Shown: positions 17,737 to 24,919 of the stretch, piece by piece
How positions within the stretch are numbered: the stretch's first letter is position 1
Layout: each line of letters starts with the position of its first letter
Position numbers and translations under genes: made by a program
Assembly: GCA_030656615.1 (NCBI GenBank)
Contig: JAUSOY010000011.1
Span: 1 to 56,084, forward strand
Direction: 5' to 3'
DNA length: 56,084 bases
From: Bacteroidales bacterium
Lineage (GTDB): Bacteria > Bacteroidota > Bacteroidia > Bacteroidales > TTA-H9
The notes under the pieces: model-generated
Told to the model about the DNA's origin: nothing
The model's database searches: none
Seen by the model: only the letters and a program-made list of their open reading frames with translations

Positions 17737-18549
17737 CTAAAAATTCAGACGAAATGTCTGACTCCTGAAATTTTTTTTTGGGGTTTTTGCCTGTTCTTCG
17801 CTTTCAAAAAGGCCATAAACCGCCGATCCACTTCCACTCATTGCCGCATAAACAGCCCCTGCCTTATATAATTCCTGTTTGACTTCCGCAATCGCTGGAT
17901 GCAGCCTAAAAACCTGATGTTCAAAAATATTTTCAATCGTACCGGCCCATTGACTGATGGGTAATTCGGAAAACTTTTGCAATTCAAAATTTGCGGTTTG
18001 TGGTTTAAGATTATGAAAAGCCTCTGCCGTACTTACATGAATCTCAGGATATACCATGGTGATAAAAAGATTGCCAAGATTCAACAAAATCCTTTCCATG
18101 ATTTCGCCCCTACCTGTTGCAAAAACGGGCCTATTCTCAATAAAAAACGGACAATCGCTGCCTAATTTTATGGCATATTCCTTTAATTGGATTTTGGAAA
18201 GCGACAGTTGAAACATTTCATTCAATAGCAACAGCATAAACGAAGCATCCGATGAACCTCCACCCAAACCAGCACCCATGGGGATATTTTTCAATAGATG
18301 AATTTCAACAGGTGTGATATCAAAATCATTTTGTATAAGTCTCCAGGCTTTAATACATAAATTGGCATCCTGATTACCCGGAATTGGAATTCCATAGGAA
18401 TGAAAACTCAATTTTTCAGAAGGCAGCACTTCCAAAACGTCTTTCAGCGGAATCGGATAAAAAACCGTTTCGAGATTATGGTAATTATCCGGCCGTTTTG
18501 AGGTTACGTATAATCCCAGATTGATTTTTGCGTTTGGAAATACTATCAT
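17737..18549 (-). CDS. ispE: 4-diphosphocytidyl-2-C-methyl-D-erythritol kinase, 270 aa
   Basis: This enzyme phosphorylates CDP-methylerythritol in the MEP route to isoprenoid precursors. It is a GHMP kinase: PNAKINLGLYVT at the N-terminus, the glycine-rich ATP loop GAGLGGGSSDASF (about residue 93), the GSDCPFF motif and the C-terminal AMSGSGSAVYGLF. The open frame extends 39 codons further upstream but the -7 box at 18566-18573 is inside that extension, and family members begin at the MIVFPNAKIN-type start, so ATG 18549 is correct. The last 15 residues (AKTPKKNFRSQTFRLNF) are basic and less conserved. Cytoplasmic and essential in organisms using this pathway. Confidence 0.94.
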   Translation of the reverse strand: MIVFPNAKINLGLYVTSKRPDNYHNLETVFYPIPLKDVLEVLPSEKLSFHSYGIPIPGNQDANLCIKAWRLIQNDFDITPVEIHLLKNIPMGAGLGGGSSDASFMLLLLNEMFQLSLSKIQLKEYAIKLGSDCPFFIENRPVFATGRGEIMERILLNLGNLFITMVYPEIHVSTAEAFHNLKPQTANFELQKFSELPISQWAGTIENIFEHQVFRLHPAIAEVKQELYKAGAVYAAMSGSGSAVYGLFESEEQAKTPKKNFRSQTFRLNF

Positions 18550-18565
18550 CTCATTGATTCTTTCG

Positions 18566-18573
18566 CAAAAATA
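18566..18573 (-). promoter_or_regulatory. -7 box of ispE
   Basis: Read leftward the bases are TATTTTTG, 17 bases ahead of the ATG at 18549. It decides the start by excluding the upstream ATG at 18666. Confidence 0.5.
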
Positions 18574-18731
18574 GAAAATTAATCCTTGTCTGAAACATAG
18601 GTAATCAGGGCTAAATCGATAATCTTGCGTTCGATATAAATATACATGCAGAACCTCCTTCTTCATGTATTTATTTCAGAAAGTATAGAAAACTTTGTGG
18701 AAGGCGGCAAAGCACGGGTAATTGTAGAACT

Positions 18732-18763
18732 AAAAGCCGACGGAAATCTCCAATCGGCTTTTT
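18732..18763. terminator. Bidirectional terminator between ispE and acr3
   Basis: Nine-base arms AAAAGCCGA (18732-18740) and TCGGCTTTT (18754-18762) with a 13-base loop; T-runs follow on both strands. It most likely ends the leftward arsenic operon, whose last stop codon is at 18824. Confidence 0.75.
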
Positions 18764-18823
18764 ATCTATCGATGTCAGATCAGGAATTATCGTGTTACGA
18801 CAATAATATTACACACGAAAAAC

Positions 18824-19894
18824 CTAAGCGGCAAAGTACTTCCTTTTAAAATACAAAGAAACGTTCACCAGTCCTATTAACACCGGAACTTCTACCAATG
18901 GGCCAATAACAGCGGCAAAGGCCACACCCGATTGTATTCCGAAAACCGAAATAGCCACGGCAATGGCCAGCTCAAAGTTATTACTGGCTGCTGTAAATGA
19001 TATCGTTGCTGTTTTAGAATAGTCAGCACCCGATTTTTTACCCATCCAGAACGAAACCAGAAACATCACGATAAAATATATTAATAAAGGAAGAGCAATC
19101 CTCAAAACGTCCATGGGCAAGCGGATTATATAACTTCCCTTATACGAAAACATTACAATGATGGTAAAAAGAAGAGCAAAAAGTGTTATTGGGCTGATGC
19201 GGGGAACAAAAACGCTATGATACCATTCTTTTCCTTTTAAACTTACCAGCACATACCGCGTCAGAAAACCCATTATAAATGGAATTCCCAGATAAATAAA
19301 CACACTTTTGGCGATACTACTCATGGTTATGCCAAGAACAGCTTCTGTAACTGGCAATCCGAACCATGCAGGAATAATGGCGATAAAAATCCATGCATAA
19401 ACGGCAAAAAACAGCACCTGAAAAATGCTGTTGAAGGCAACCAAACCAGCAGCATATTCTGAATTTCCTTTTGCCAGTTCATTCCAAACAATCACCATGG
19501 CAATGCATCTTGCCAATCCGATAAGAATCAATCCATACATATATTCCGGATATTGATTCAGAAAAATTATGGCCAAAAAAAACATGAGTACCGGGCCAAT
19601 CAGCCAATTTTGAATGAGTGAAAGACCAAGAATTTTATAATTTCTGAAAACCTGTGGCAATTCTTCGTATTTCACTTTTGCCAAAGGAGGATACATCATA
19701 AGAATCAATCCAATAGCCAATGGAATATTGGTTGATTCGTATTCAAACATTTGCCAGAAATCACCGATTCCCTCATAAAAATAGCCTAGCAAAACGCCTA
19801 AGAGCATGGCGGCAAATATCCAAAGGGTAAGATACCGATCGAGAAAGCCCAAACGTTGTCGGTGAATACACTCTTGTTGATTATTTTTTTCCAT
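18824..19894 (-). CDS. acr3: Arsenite efflux permease Acr3, 356 aa
   Basis: An inner-membrane secondary carrier with ten hydrophobic helices that expels arsenite (and possibly methylated trivalent arsenic) using the proton gradient. It has the family's functionally essential cysteine in helix 4 (Cys130 in [17 protein letters not shown]) and the helix 9 sequence [16 protein letters not shown]. Length fits the Acr3 family. It is the last gene of the arsenic operon and starts four bases after the stop of the arsC-arsM fusion, so translation is likely coupled. The ArsB family is excluded by sequence and size. Confidence 0.95.
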   Translation of the reverse strand: MEKNNQQECIHRQRLGFLDRYLTLWIFAAMLLGVLLGYFYEGIGDFWQMFEYESTNIPLAIGLILMMYPPLAKVKYEELPQVFRNYKILGLSLIQNWLIGPVLMFFLAIIFLNQYPEYMYGLILIGLARCIAMVIVWNELAKGNSEYAAGLVAFNSIFQVLFFAVYAWIFIAIIPAWFGLPVTEAVLGITMSSIAKSVFIYLGIPFIMGFLTRYVLVSLKGKEWYHSVFVPRISPITLFALLFTIIVMFSYKGSYIIRLPMDVLRIALPLLIYFIVMFLVSFWMGKKSGADYSKTATISFTAASNNFELAIAVAISVFGIQSGVAFAAVIGPLVEVPVLIGLVNVSLYFKRKYFAA

Positions 19895-19898
19895 GAGC

Positions 19899-21101
19899 TT
19901 ACATTTTACTTCCGGAAACCGTTATTGAAAATATTCCACTCTCTGATTTTTTATAGGTTTCAAAACCTTGTTTATCAAGATATTTATGAAGAAGTTCATC
20001 GGGTAAACTCACCTGTTTTTCTTTATGAATTTTCACATTTTTAAAACCAGCTTTCTCAATAATTGCCAAGTAATCATTCTTTTGCAATGCACCCGAAACG
20101 CAACCGGCATAGAGGACAGCATCCTGACGAAGGGCTTCGGGAAGTTGTCCAATCAAAACTACATCGCTAACACAAAAATGTCCATCATTTTTCAAAACGC
20201 GCATCATTTCTGCAAAGGCTCTCTCTTTGGAAGGGACAAGATTAAGAACGCAATTGCTGATGATTACATCGGCTATGGCATCCGGAAGTGGCATATTATC
20301 GATATCACCAGCCACAAACTCCACATTTTTAAGACCCAGTTTTTTTACATTTTTTCGGGCTTTTACCAGCATTTCATCCGAAAAATCCAAACCGATGACT
20401 CTTCCCTTTTCGCCAGTTTCTGCTCTGGCAACGAAACAATCGTTTCCGGCACCCGAACCTAAATCCAGGACAGTATCACCAGCTTTAATACCAGCAAATT
20501 CAGTTGGAATTCCACATCCCAGTCCCATATCGGCATCCGGATTATACCCTTTAAGTTGATCATAACTTTCAGAAAAAATACTATAATCCACATCAGCCGG
20601 CGATTCGCAGCAGCATCCACCGGCAGAAGCAATGGCAGAATATTTTTCAAGAACAATGGCCTTAAGCCGGGCCTCTTCCAATGGCGATTTAAGTTTTTTA
20701 TCAAAAAAGGCGGCAAAATCATGCTGAATTTCATCCCGTACCCTGCGGAAAACAGACAATATTTCCTCGCCAGAACCCGTAGCATCTGCCGGATCATCAA
20801 AACCAATATGCAGCCTGTTTTTTACTTTTCCGGAAAATACCGGACAATTTTCCTGTGCACCTCCGCAAACCGTTATCACATAATCCAAATCCACGGAAGC
20901 AAACATATCTGCCGACTTCGGATAGCCAAGCGAAATATCAATTCCGGCTTCTTTCATCACCTGAATGGCGATTGGATGAACGATAGAAGATGGATGCGTT
21001 CCTGCACTCCAGACCTGAAGCGCAGGGTGCATTTGCTTTAAAAACCCCTCTGCCATTTGCGAACGGCAGGAATTACCAGTACACAATATTAAAACTTTCA
21101 T
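19899..21101 (-). CDS. Arsenate reductase - arsenite methyltransferase fusion (ArsC-ArsM), 400 aa
   Basis: One uninterrupted frame holds two complete arsenic enzymes. Residues 1-138 are a low-molecular-weight-phosphatase-type, thioredoxin-coupled arsenate reductase: CX5R loop CTGNSCR (Cys7-Arg13) and the shuttle pair Cys79 and Cys86 ([10 protein letters not shown]). Residues 142-400 are an ArsM methyltransferase: SAM motif DLGSGAGND (213-221), Cys163-165 (GGCCCE), Cys196 (GLGCGIP), Cys284 (SNCVLNL) and Cys334 (AGCVSGA), i.e. all arsenic-binding cysteines expected. The junction is end-to-end with essentially no linker: the segment after KSPLEEARL corresponds to the usual ArsM N-terminus. The expected activity is As(V) to As(III) to methylated arsenic on one chain. 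Placed between the CDF-like gene and acr3. Confidence 0.93.
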   Translation of the reverse strand: MKVLILCTGNSCRSQMAEGFLKQMHPALQVWSAGTHPSSIVHPIAIQVMKEAGIDISLGYPKSADMFASVDLDYVITVCGGAQENCPVFSGKVKNRLHIGFDDPADATGSGEEILSVFRRVRDEIQHDFAAFFDKKLKSPLEEARLKAIVLEKYSAIASAGGCCCESPADVDYSIFSESYDQLKGYNPDADMGLGCGIPTEFAGIKAGDTVLDLGSGAGNDCFVARAETGEKGRVIGLDFSDEMLVKARKNVKKLGLKNVEFVAGDIDNMPLPDAIADVIISNCVLNLVPSKERAFAEMMRVLKNDGHFCVSDVVLIGQLPEALRQDAVLYAGCVSGALQKNDYLAIIEKAGFKNVKIHKEKQVSLPDELLHKYLDKQGFETYKKSESGIFSITVSGSKM

Positions 21102-21123
21102 TTTTATTGAATTTTACAATGAA

Positions 21124-21774
21124 TTAATTTTCACACGAATGACATGAACAAGCCGTTGGGTTCGTCGATTTTTGCCATGCTTCCCGTCCTTCCTTAAATG
21201 AAAACCAGATTATGCCTAAGGTTCCGGCAATATCTATCCAGGGAATTGCCCATAGTTCATACAATAAAGAAGATAAAAGCAACACAATCGACATATACAC
21301 ACATACCAGATTACAGTTTGCATCGGCCCTTATCGCGTCTGAATTGAGTTTTTTGCCAATGCTTTTCTTTGCTTTGATTAAAAAAATCATTGAGGCGATG
21401 CTAATTAACGAAATAATCAGTCCGGGCAAAGTACTTTCTGGTTGAGTCTTATTCACAATGCTGTTGCCTATACCTACGGCAAGTAAAAGACACAAAATAA
21501 AAAAACAAATGGAAGTTATCCTCAGAGTTGTTTTTTCAAAAATTGAAGGTGAAGAGTCAGTGTTACGGCGGATTCGGTAAATCATCCACAGTACACCGGA
21601 AGCCGAAATGGTTTCAATGAAGCTATCGGCACCAAAACCTGCAAGGGTTAGTGAATCTTCTCTGATGCCAAAATATATGGAAATAATACCCTCCGCTAAA
21701 TTGAAGAGTATGGTGAAAACTGCCAACCAGATGGCATAGGTGTATAATCTTTGATTATTTTTCATGATCTTCAA
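21124..21774 (-). CDS. CDF-like cation transporter, membrane domain only, 216 aa
   Basis: Five or six membrane helices resembling the cation diffusion facilitator transport domain, with no C-terminal cytoplasmic metallochaperone-like domain. The metal-site positions are altered: helix 2 has Asp50-x3-Glu54 (DSFIE) and helix 5 has Cys154-x3-Cys158 (DANCNLVC) where zinc carriers have HxxxD. The C-terminus is ACSCHSCEN, rich in cysteine. It sits inside the arsenic operon 22 bases ahead of the arsC-arsM fusion and 35 bases after the rhodanese gene. The cysteine pair suits a thiophilic substrate such as As(III), Cd or a thiolated arsenical; that is inference. Either Met1 or Met4 could be the start. 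Confidence 0.8.
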   Translation of the reverse strand: MKIMKNNQRLYTYAIWLAVFTILFNLAEGIISIYFGIREDSLTLAGFGADSFIETISASGVLWMIYRIRRNTDSSPSIFEKTTLRITSICFFILCLLLAVGIGNSIVNKTQPESTLPGLIISLISIASMIFLIKAKKSIGKKLNSDAIRADANCNLVCVYMSIVLLLSSLLYELWAIPWIDIAGTLGIIWFSFKEGREAWQKSTNPTACSCHSCEN

Positions 21775-21809
21775 TTATTGATCGTTAACACATCGTTCAA
21801 AATTATATT

Positions 21810-22202
21810 TTACTTCTTTTTAAATCTGGGTCTTAGCTGACACATACATGAACCCGAAAGTTTTTCAGAAATATCGGTGATGACCGGCAAACCACCACGC
21901 TCCCATTCGATGAAACCGCCAGCCAAAATATACACTTCTTTGAAGCCGTACTCAAGAAGTGCGTTTGCAGTTCTTCGACTATGTACTCCGGCTGAATCAC
22001 ATAAAACAAAGATTCCGTCTCTGGAAATTTCCTGCCACCGCGATGGTATTTCATAATACGGAATGTTGATCGCATCTGATACCTGCAACTTTTTAAATGC
22101 AAACTCCCATTCCGGCCGGATATCAATTAGCCTTGCTCCCTGCTTAAATAAAACAAGAGCTTCTGAGTGTAATATCACCTGGATGCCATTTTCGGGATTC
22201 AT
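21810..22202 (-). CDS. Single-domain rhodanese, 130 aa
   Basis: A rhodanese-like sulfurtransferase domain with the persulfide-forming cysteine in the loop CDSAGVHSR (Cys68 to Arg76), an N-terminal LIDIRPEWEFAF and the C-terminal LAGGFIEWERGGLPV. A short tail adds SCMCQLRPRFKKK, giving two more cysteines. The start codon overlaps the arsR stop by four bases, so it is translationally coupled to the repressor and clearly part of the arsenic operon. It could move sulfane sulfur, for instance to form thioarsenicals or to recycle a persulfide on the reductase; neither is shown. Cytoplasmic, no signal peptide. Confidence 0.88.
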   Translation of the reverse strand: MNPENGIQVILHSEALVLFKQGARLIDIRPEWEFAFKKLQVSDAINIPYYEIPSRWQEISRDGIFVLCDSAGVHSRRTANALLEYGFKEVYILAGGFIEWERGGLPVITDISEKLSGSCMCQLRPRFKKK

Positions 22203-22531
22203 TTTCTACAGGAATTAGCATCATCAATAATCGAAATATCCTTGTCAAAAAATGATAAAAAAAGAATGCGGGCCTTTTCCCAGTTTTCTGTGTTTACACA
22301 ATAGCGAATGCGGGGTAATTCAATTTCGCCATCAATAAGGCCGGCGTTCTTTAGCTCGGTAAGATGTTGAGAAAGTGTACTCCTGGCAATCGGAATTTCA
22401 GTGGCCATATCACCGCTATAGCAACAACTCTGACTGAGTAAAATTTCCATGATCTGAACCCTGGCCGGATGCGAAAGCGCTTTAGAAAACCGGGCGAGGT
22501 CGTTCTGTAAACTACTATACTTTCCTTTCAT
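22199..22531 (-). CDS. arsR: ArsR-family arsenic-responsive repressor, 110 aa
   Basis: A winged-helix dimeric repressor: ARFSKALSHPARVQIMEIL at the N-terminus and a recognition helix in IARSTLSQHLTELKNAGLI. Candidate As(III) thiolates are the adjacent pair Cys36-Cys37 in the segment before the recognition helix, plus Cys78 and Cys108; the classic ELCVCDL box is not present, so this is an atypical sensor site. It heads a five-gene operon and its promoter carries a palindromic operator around the -7 box, implying autorepression relieved by arsenite. Confidence 0.93.
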   Translation of the reverse strand: MKGKYSSLQNDLARFSKALSHPARVQIMEILLSQSCCYSGDMATEIPIARSTLSQHLTELKNAGLIDGEIELPRIRYCVNTENWEKARILFLSFFDKDISIIDDANSCRK

Positions 22532-22542
22532 GCTTATTTCGT

Positions 22543-22578
22543 ATTTCGCAAAATTACGAAATATAAATAATAAGTCAA
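22543..22578 (-). promoter_or_regulatory. Arsenic operon promoter with overlapping palindromic operator
   Basis: Leftward TTG (22576-22578), 19-base spacer and TAATTTTG (22549-22556) form a full Bacteroidota promoter. The -7 box is exactly enclosed by inverted arms ATTTCG (22543-22548) and CGAAAT (22557-22562). A dimer bound there would block the -7 contact. Transcription start is predicted at about 22543, 12 bases ahead of the arsR ATG. Confidence 0.7.
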
Positions 22579-22620
22579 GTATTATTTATAAAATCACCAT
22601 TAAGTACCGTCTTTTATTCC

Positions 22621-22628
22621 TATTTTTG
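22621..22628 (+). promoter_or_regulatory. -7 box of the GH3-dNK unit
   Basis: TATTTTTG lies 19 bases ahead of the ATG, diverging from the arsenic promoter. Confidence 0.5.
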
Positions 22629-22647
22629 AATACAATAAAATTCATTT

Positions 22648-24162
22648 ATGGCCATCTTAAATTCTGTATTTTCCTGGCTAATCAAGAAGCGCATTCACCA
22701 GATTGAATTATTTAAAAAATATCCTAAAGATGTTCAGAATGAATGGTTCAGCAAACTGATTTTAAATGCCCGTGATACAGAATGGGGGAAAAAATTTGCT
22801 TATGCTGATATTAAATCCTACAAGGATTTCAGAAGAAATGTTCCGGTGAGTGATTACGAAGATATATATCCATACATCGAACGATTAAGAAATGGTGAGC
22901 AAAATCTGTTATGGAACAGCGAAATAAAATGGTTTGCCAAATCATCGGGAACCACTGCCAATAAAAGCAAGTTTATTCCGGTAAGCTATGAATCGCTGGA
23001 AGAATGTCATTTTAAGGCAGGCAAGGATTTAATATCCATCTATTACAATAATTTCCCCGACGCTAAACTCTTTGAAGGCATGGCACTGGCCATGGGTGGG
23101 ACGCATACGCCACGTCATATTAATAATCAATTGTATTATGATGGCGATTTATCGGCCATTCTTATTCAAAACCTTCCATTCTGGGCTGAATTCAGGCGCA
23201 CCCCACAGATTTCGATTGCATTAATGGACGAATGGGAAAGTAAGATTGAAATGATGGCTCATGAAACCTCTGTGGAAGATGTTACGAACATCAGCGGAGT
23301 CCCCAGTTGGTCGCTGCTGCTTATGAAACGTATACTTGAAATTAGTAATAAAAAGAATATGTCTGAGGTATGGCCCAATATGGAAGTATTCTTTCATGGA
23401 GGTGTGAATTTTGAGCCCTACAGAGCTCAGTTTGAAGCATTGTTTCCAGCGGGCGGAGTAAACTTTGTAGACACATATAATGCATCGGAAGGGTTTTTTG
23501 GTATTCAGGACATCCCTACCCAATCGGATATGCTACTGATGCTTGATTACGGGATTTTTTATGAATTCATTCCTCAGGATAAACTCCTTCTTGGAATCAG
23601 AGATGCCATTCCGTTGGAAGAGGTAAAAATGGATATAAATTATGCCATGGTTATTTCTACCAATGGTGGTTTATGGAGATACCTTATCGGAGATACCGTT
23701 ATGTTTACGTCGGTGTGCCCTTTCCGGATACGTATCACCGGACGTACAAGAAACTTCATCAATGCTTTTGGGGAAGAATTGATTGTTGATAATGCCGATA
23801 AGGCCTTTGCTACTGCTTGCGAAAGGTGCGATGCACGCATTAACGAGTATCATGGTGCGCCCGTTTACTTCTCCGGAAATGCCAAAGGAGCGCACGAATG
23901 GATGATTGAATTTGAAAAAGCCCCTTCCGATCTGGATCTCTTCACCGAAATATTTGATAATGCCTTAAAGAATTTAAACTCAGACTATGAGGCGAAAAGA
24001 TATCATTCGATGGTATTAGAACTTCCAAAGATTCTTCCATTAAAAGCCGGAACTTTTTATCTTTGGCTCAAAAGTCGGGGGAAATTGGGAGGGCAGCATA
24101 AAGTACCCCGACTATCAAATAACCGTGAAGTGATAGAAGAAATTTATAAAATTATCCAATAA
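22648..24162 (+). CDS. GH3-family acyl-adenylating (amido synthetase-like) protein, 504 aa
   Basis: A bacterial relative of plant GH3 acyl-acid-amido synthetases, which adenylate a carboxylate and join it to an amine. The ATP loop is KSSGTTANKSKFIPVS (about residue 95), followed by FHGGVNFEPYRAQFEALF, YNASEGFFGIQD, WRYLIGDTV, RITGRTRNFINAFGEE and the C-terminal GGQHKVPRLSNNREV, all in family order and at family length. It is common in Bacteroidota, but acid and amine substrates are not known to me. It is the first gene of a two-gene unit with a deoxynucleoside kinase 11 bases downstream. Confidence 0.9.
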   Translation: MAILNSVFSWLIKKRIHQIELFKKYPKDVQNEWFSKLILNARDTEWGKKFAYADIKSYKDFRRNVPVSDYEDIYPYIERLRNGEQNLLWNSEIKWFAKSSGTTANKSKFIPVSYESLEECHFKAGKDLISIYYNNFPDAKLFEGMALAMGGTHTPRHINNQLYYDGDLSAILIQNLPFWAEFRRTPQISIALMDEWESKIEMMAHETSVEDVTNISGVPSWSLLLMKRILEISNKKNMSEVWPNMEVFFHGGVNFEPYRAQFEALFPAGGVNFVDTYNASEGFFGIQDIPTQSDMLLMLDYGIFYEFIPQDKLLLGIRDAIPLEEVKMDINYAMVISTNGGLWRYLIGDTVMFTSVCPFRIRITGRTRNFINAFGEELIVDNADKAFATACERCDARINEYHGAPVYFSGNAKGAHEWMIEFEKAPSDLDLFTEIFDNALKNLNSDYEAKRYHSMVLELPKILPLKAGTFYLWLKSRGKLGGQHKVPRLSNNREVIEEIYKIIQ

Positions 24163-24173
24163 TACAAACAATC

Positions 24174-24791
24174 ATGCACATTGCAATCGCTGGCAATATC
24201 GGTTCTGGGAAAACCACCCTTACATCACTTTTATCGAAACATTTCAACTGGCAACCTCATTATGAGGATGTTGATACGAATCCATACCTGCATAGTTTTT
24301 ATGATGAAATGCAGCGCTGGTCATTCAATTTGCAGGTTTACTTTCTGAATAGTCGTTTCAGACAGGTGGTCGATATCCGGAAAGGTGGCAAAACGGTTAT
24401 TCAAGACCGAACCATTTATGAGGATGCGCACATCTTTGCTCCTAACCTGCATGATATGGGCCTGATGGATACCCGTGATTTTGAAAATTACAAGTCACTT
24501 TTTGAACTCATGGTTACTTTTATTCAACCACCCGATTTATTGGTATATCTGAGGGGCTCTGTTCCTTCCCTGGTCAGAAACATTCAGAAGCGAGGAAGAC
24601 CCTACGAAGAAGCCATTCGTCTCGACTATTTAAAGCGATTAAACGAACGATACGAAGCATGGATTTCAGCGTATGATATCGGTAAGTTACTCATCATCGA
24701 TATTGATCAGATTGATTTTGCTAATAATCCTGAAGATTTAGGACAGATTATTGATAAGATAAATGCCAATATCCATGGGTTATTTCAATAA
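24174..24791 (+). CDS. Deoxynucleoside kinase (dNK family), 205 aa
   Basis: Phosphorylates deoxynucleosides in the salvage pathway. The P-loop GNIGSGKTT is at residues 7-15, followed by the substrate-site motif EDVDTNPYL, the QDRTIYEDAHIF block (the DRS-type motif of the dCK/dGK/TK2 group) and the arginine-rich lid IQKRGRPYEE. Length fits the bacterial dAK/dGK type. The exact base preference is not readable. It follows the GH3 gene by 11 bases and precedes a strong hairpin terminator. Confidence 0.92.
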   Translation: MHIAIAGNIGSGKTTLTSLLSKHFNWQPHYEDVDTNPYLHSFYDEMQRWSFNLQVYFLNSRFRQVVDIRKGGKTVIQDRTIYEDAHIFAPNLHDMGLMDTRDFENYKSLFELMVTFIQPPDLLVYLRGSVPSLVRNIQKRGRPYEEAIRLDYLKRLNERYEAWISAYDIGKLLIIDIDQIDFANNPEDLGQIIDKINANIHGLFQ

Positions 24792-24810
24792 GTCGATTTA
24801 AAATATTCAT

Positions 24811-24840
24811 AAACAGCCCGAAATTCTGGCTGTTTTTTTT
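24811..24840 (+). terminator. Terminator of the GH3-dNK unit
   Basis: Arms AAACAGCC (24811-24818) and GGCTGTTT (24828-24835) with a nine-base loop and a run of nine T. Confidence 0.85.
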
Positions 24841-24865
24841 TGTTTTTCACTATTGGTATTTATTA

Positions 24866-24903
24866 AAAAACGCCATTCCCTATCGACAGGAATGGCGTTT
24901 TTT
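24866..24903. terminator. Bidirectional terminator, mainly for the leftward T9SS gene
   Basis: Long perfect arms AAAAACGCCATTCC (24866-24879) and GGAATGGCGTTTTT (24889-24902) with a nine-base loop, 17 bases beyond the stop codon of the leftward gene. Confidence 0.85.
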
Positions 24904-24919
24904 ATAAATATCAGAATAA

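Noticed and set aside
18550-18666. 39-codon N-terminal extension of ispE
   Set aside because: It overlaps the -7 box at 18566-18573 and IspE proteins start at the shorter position.
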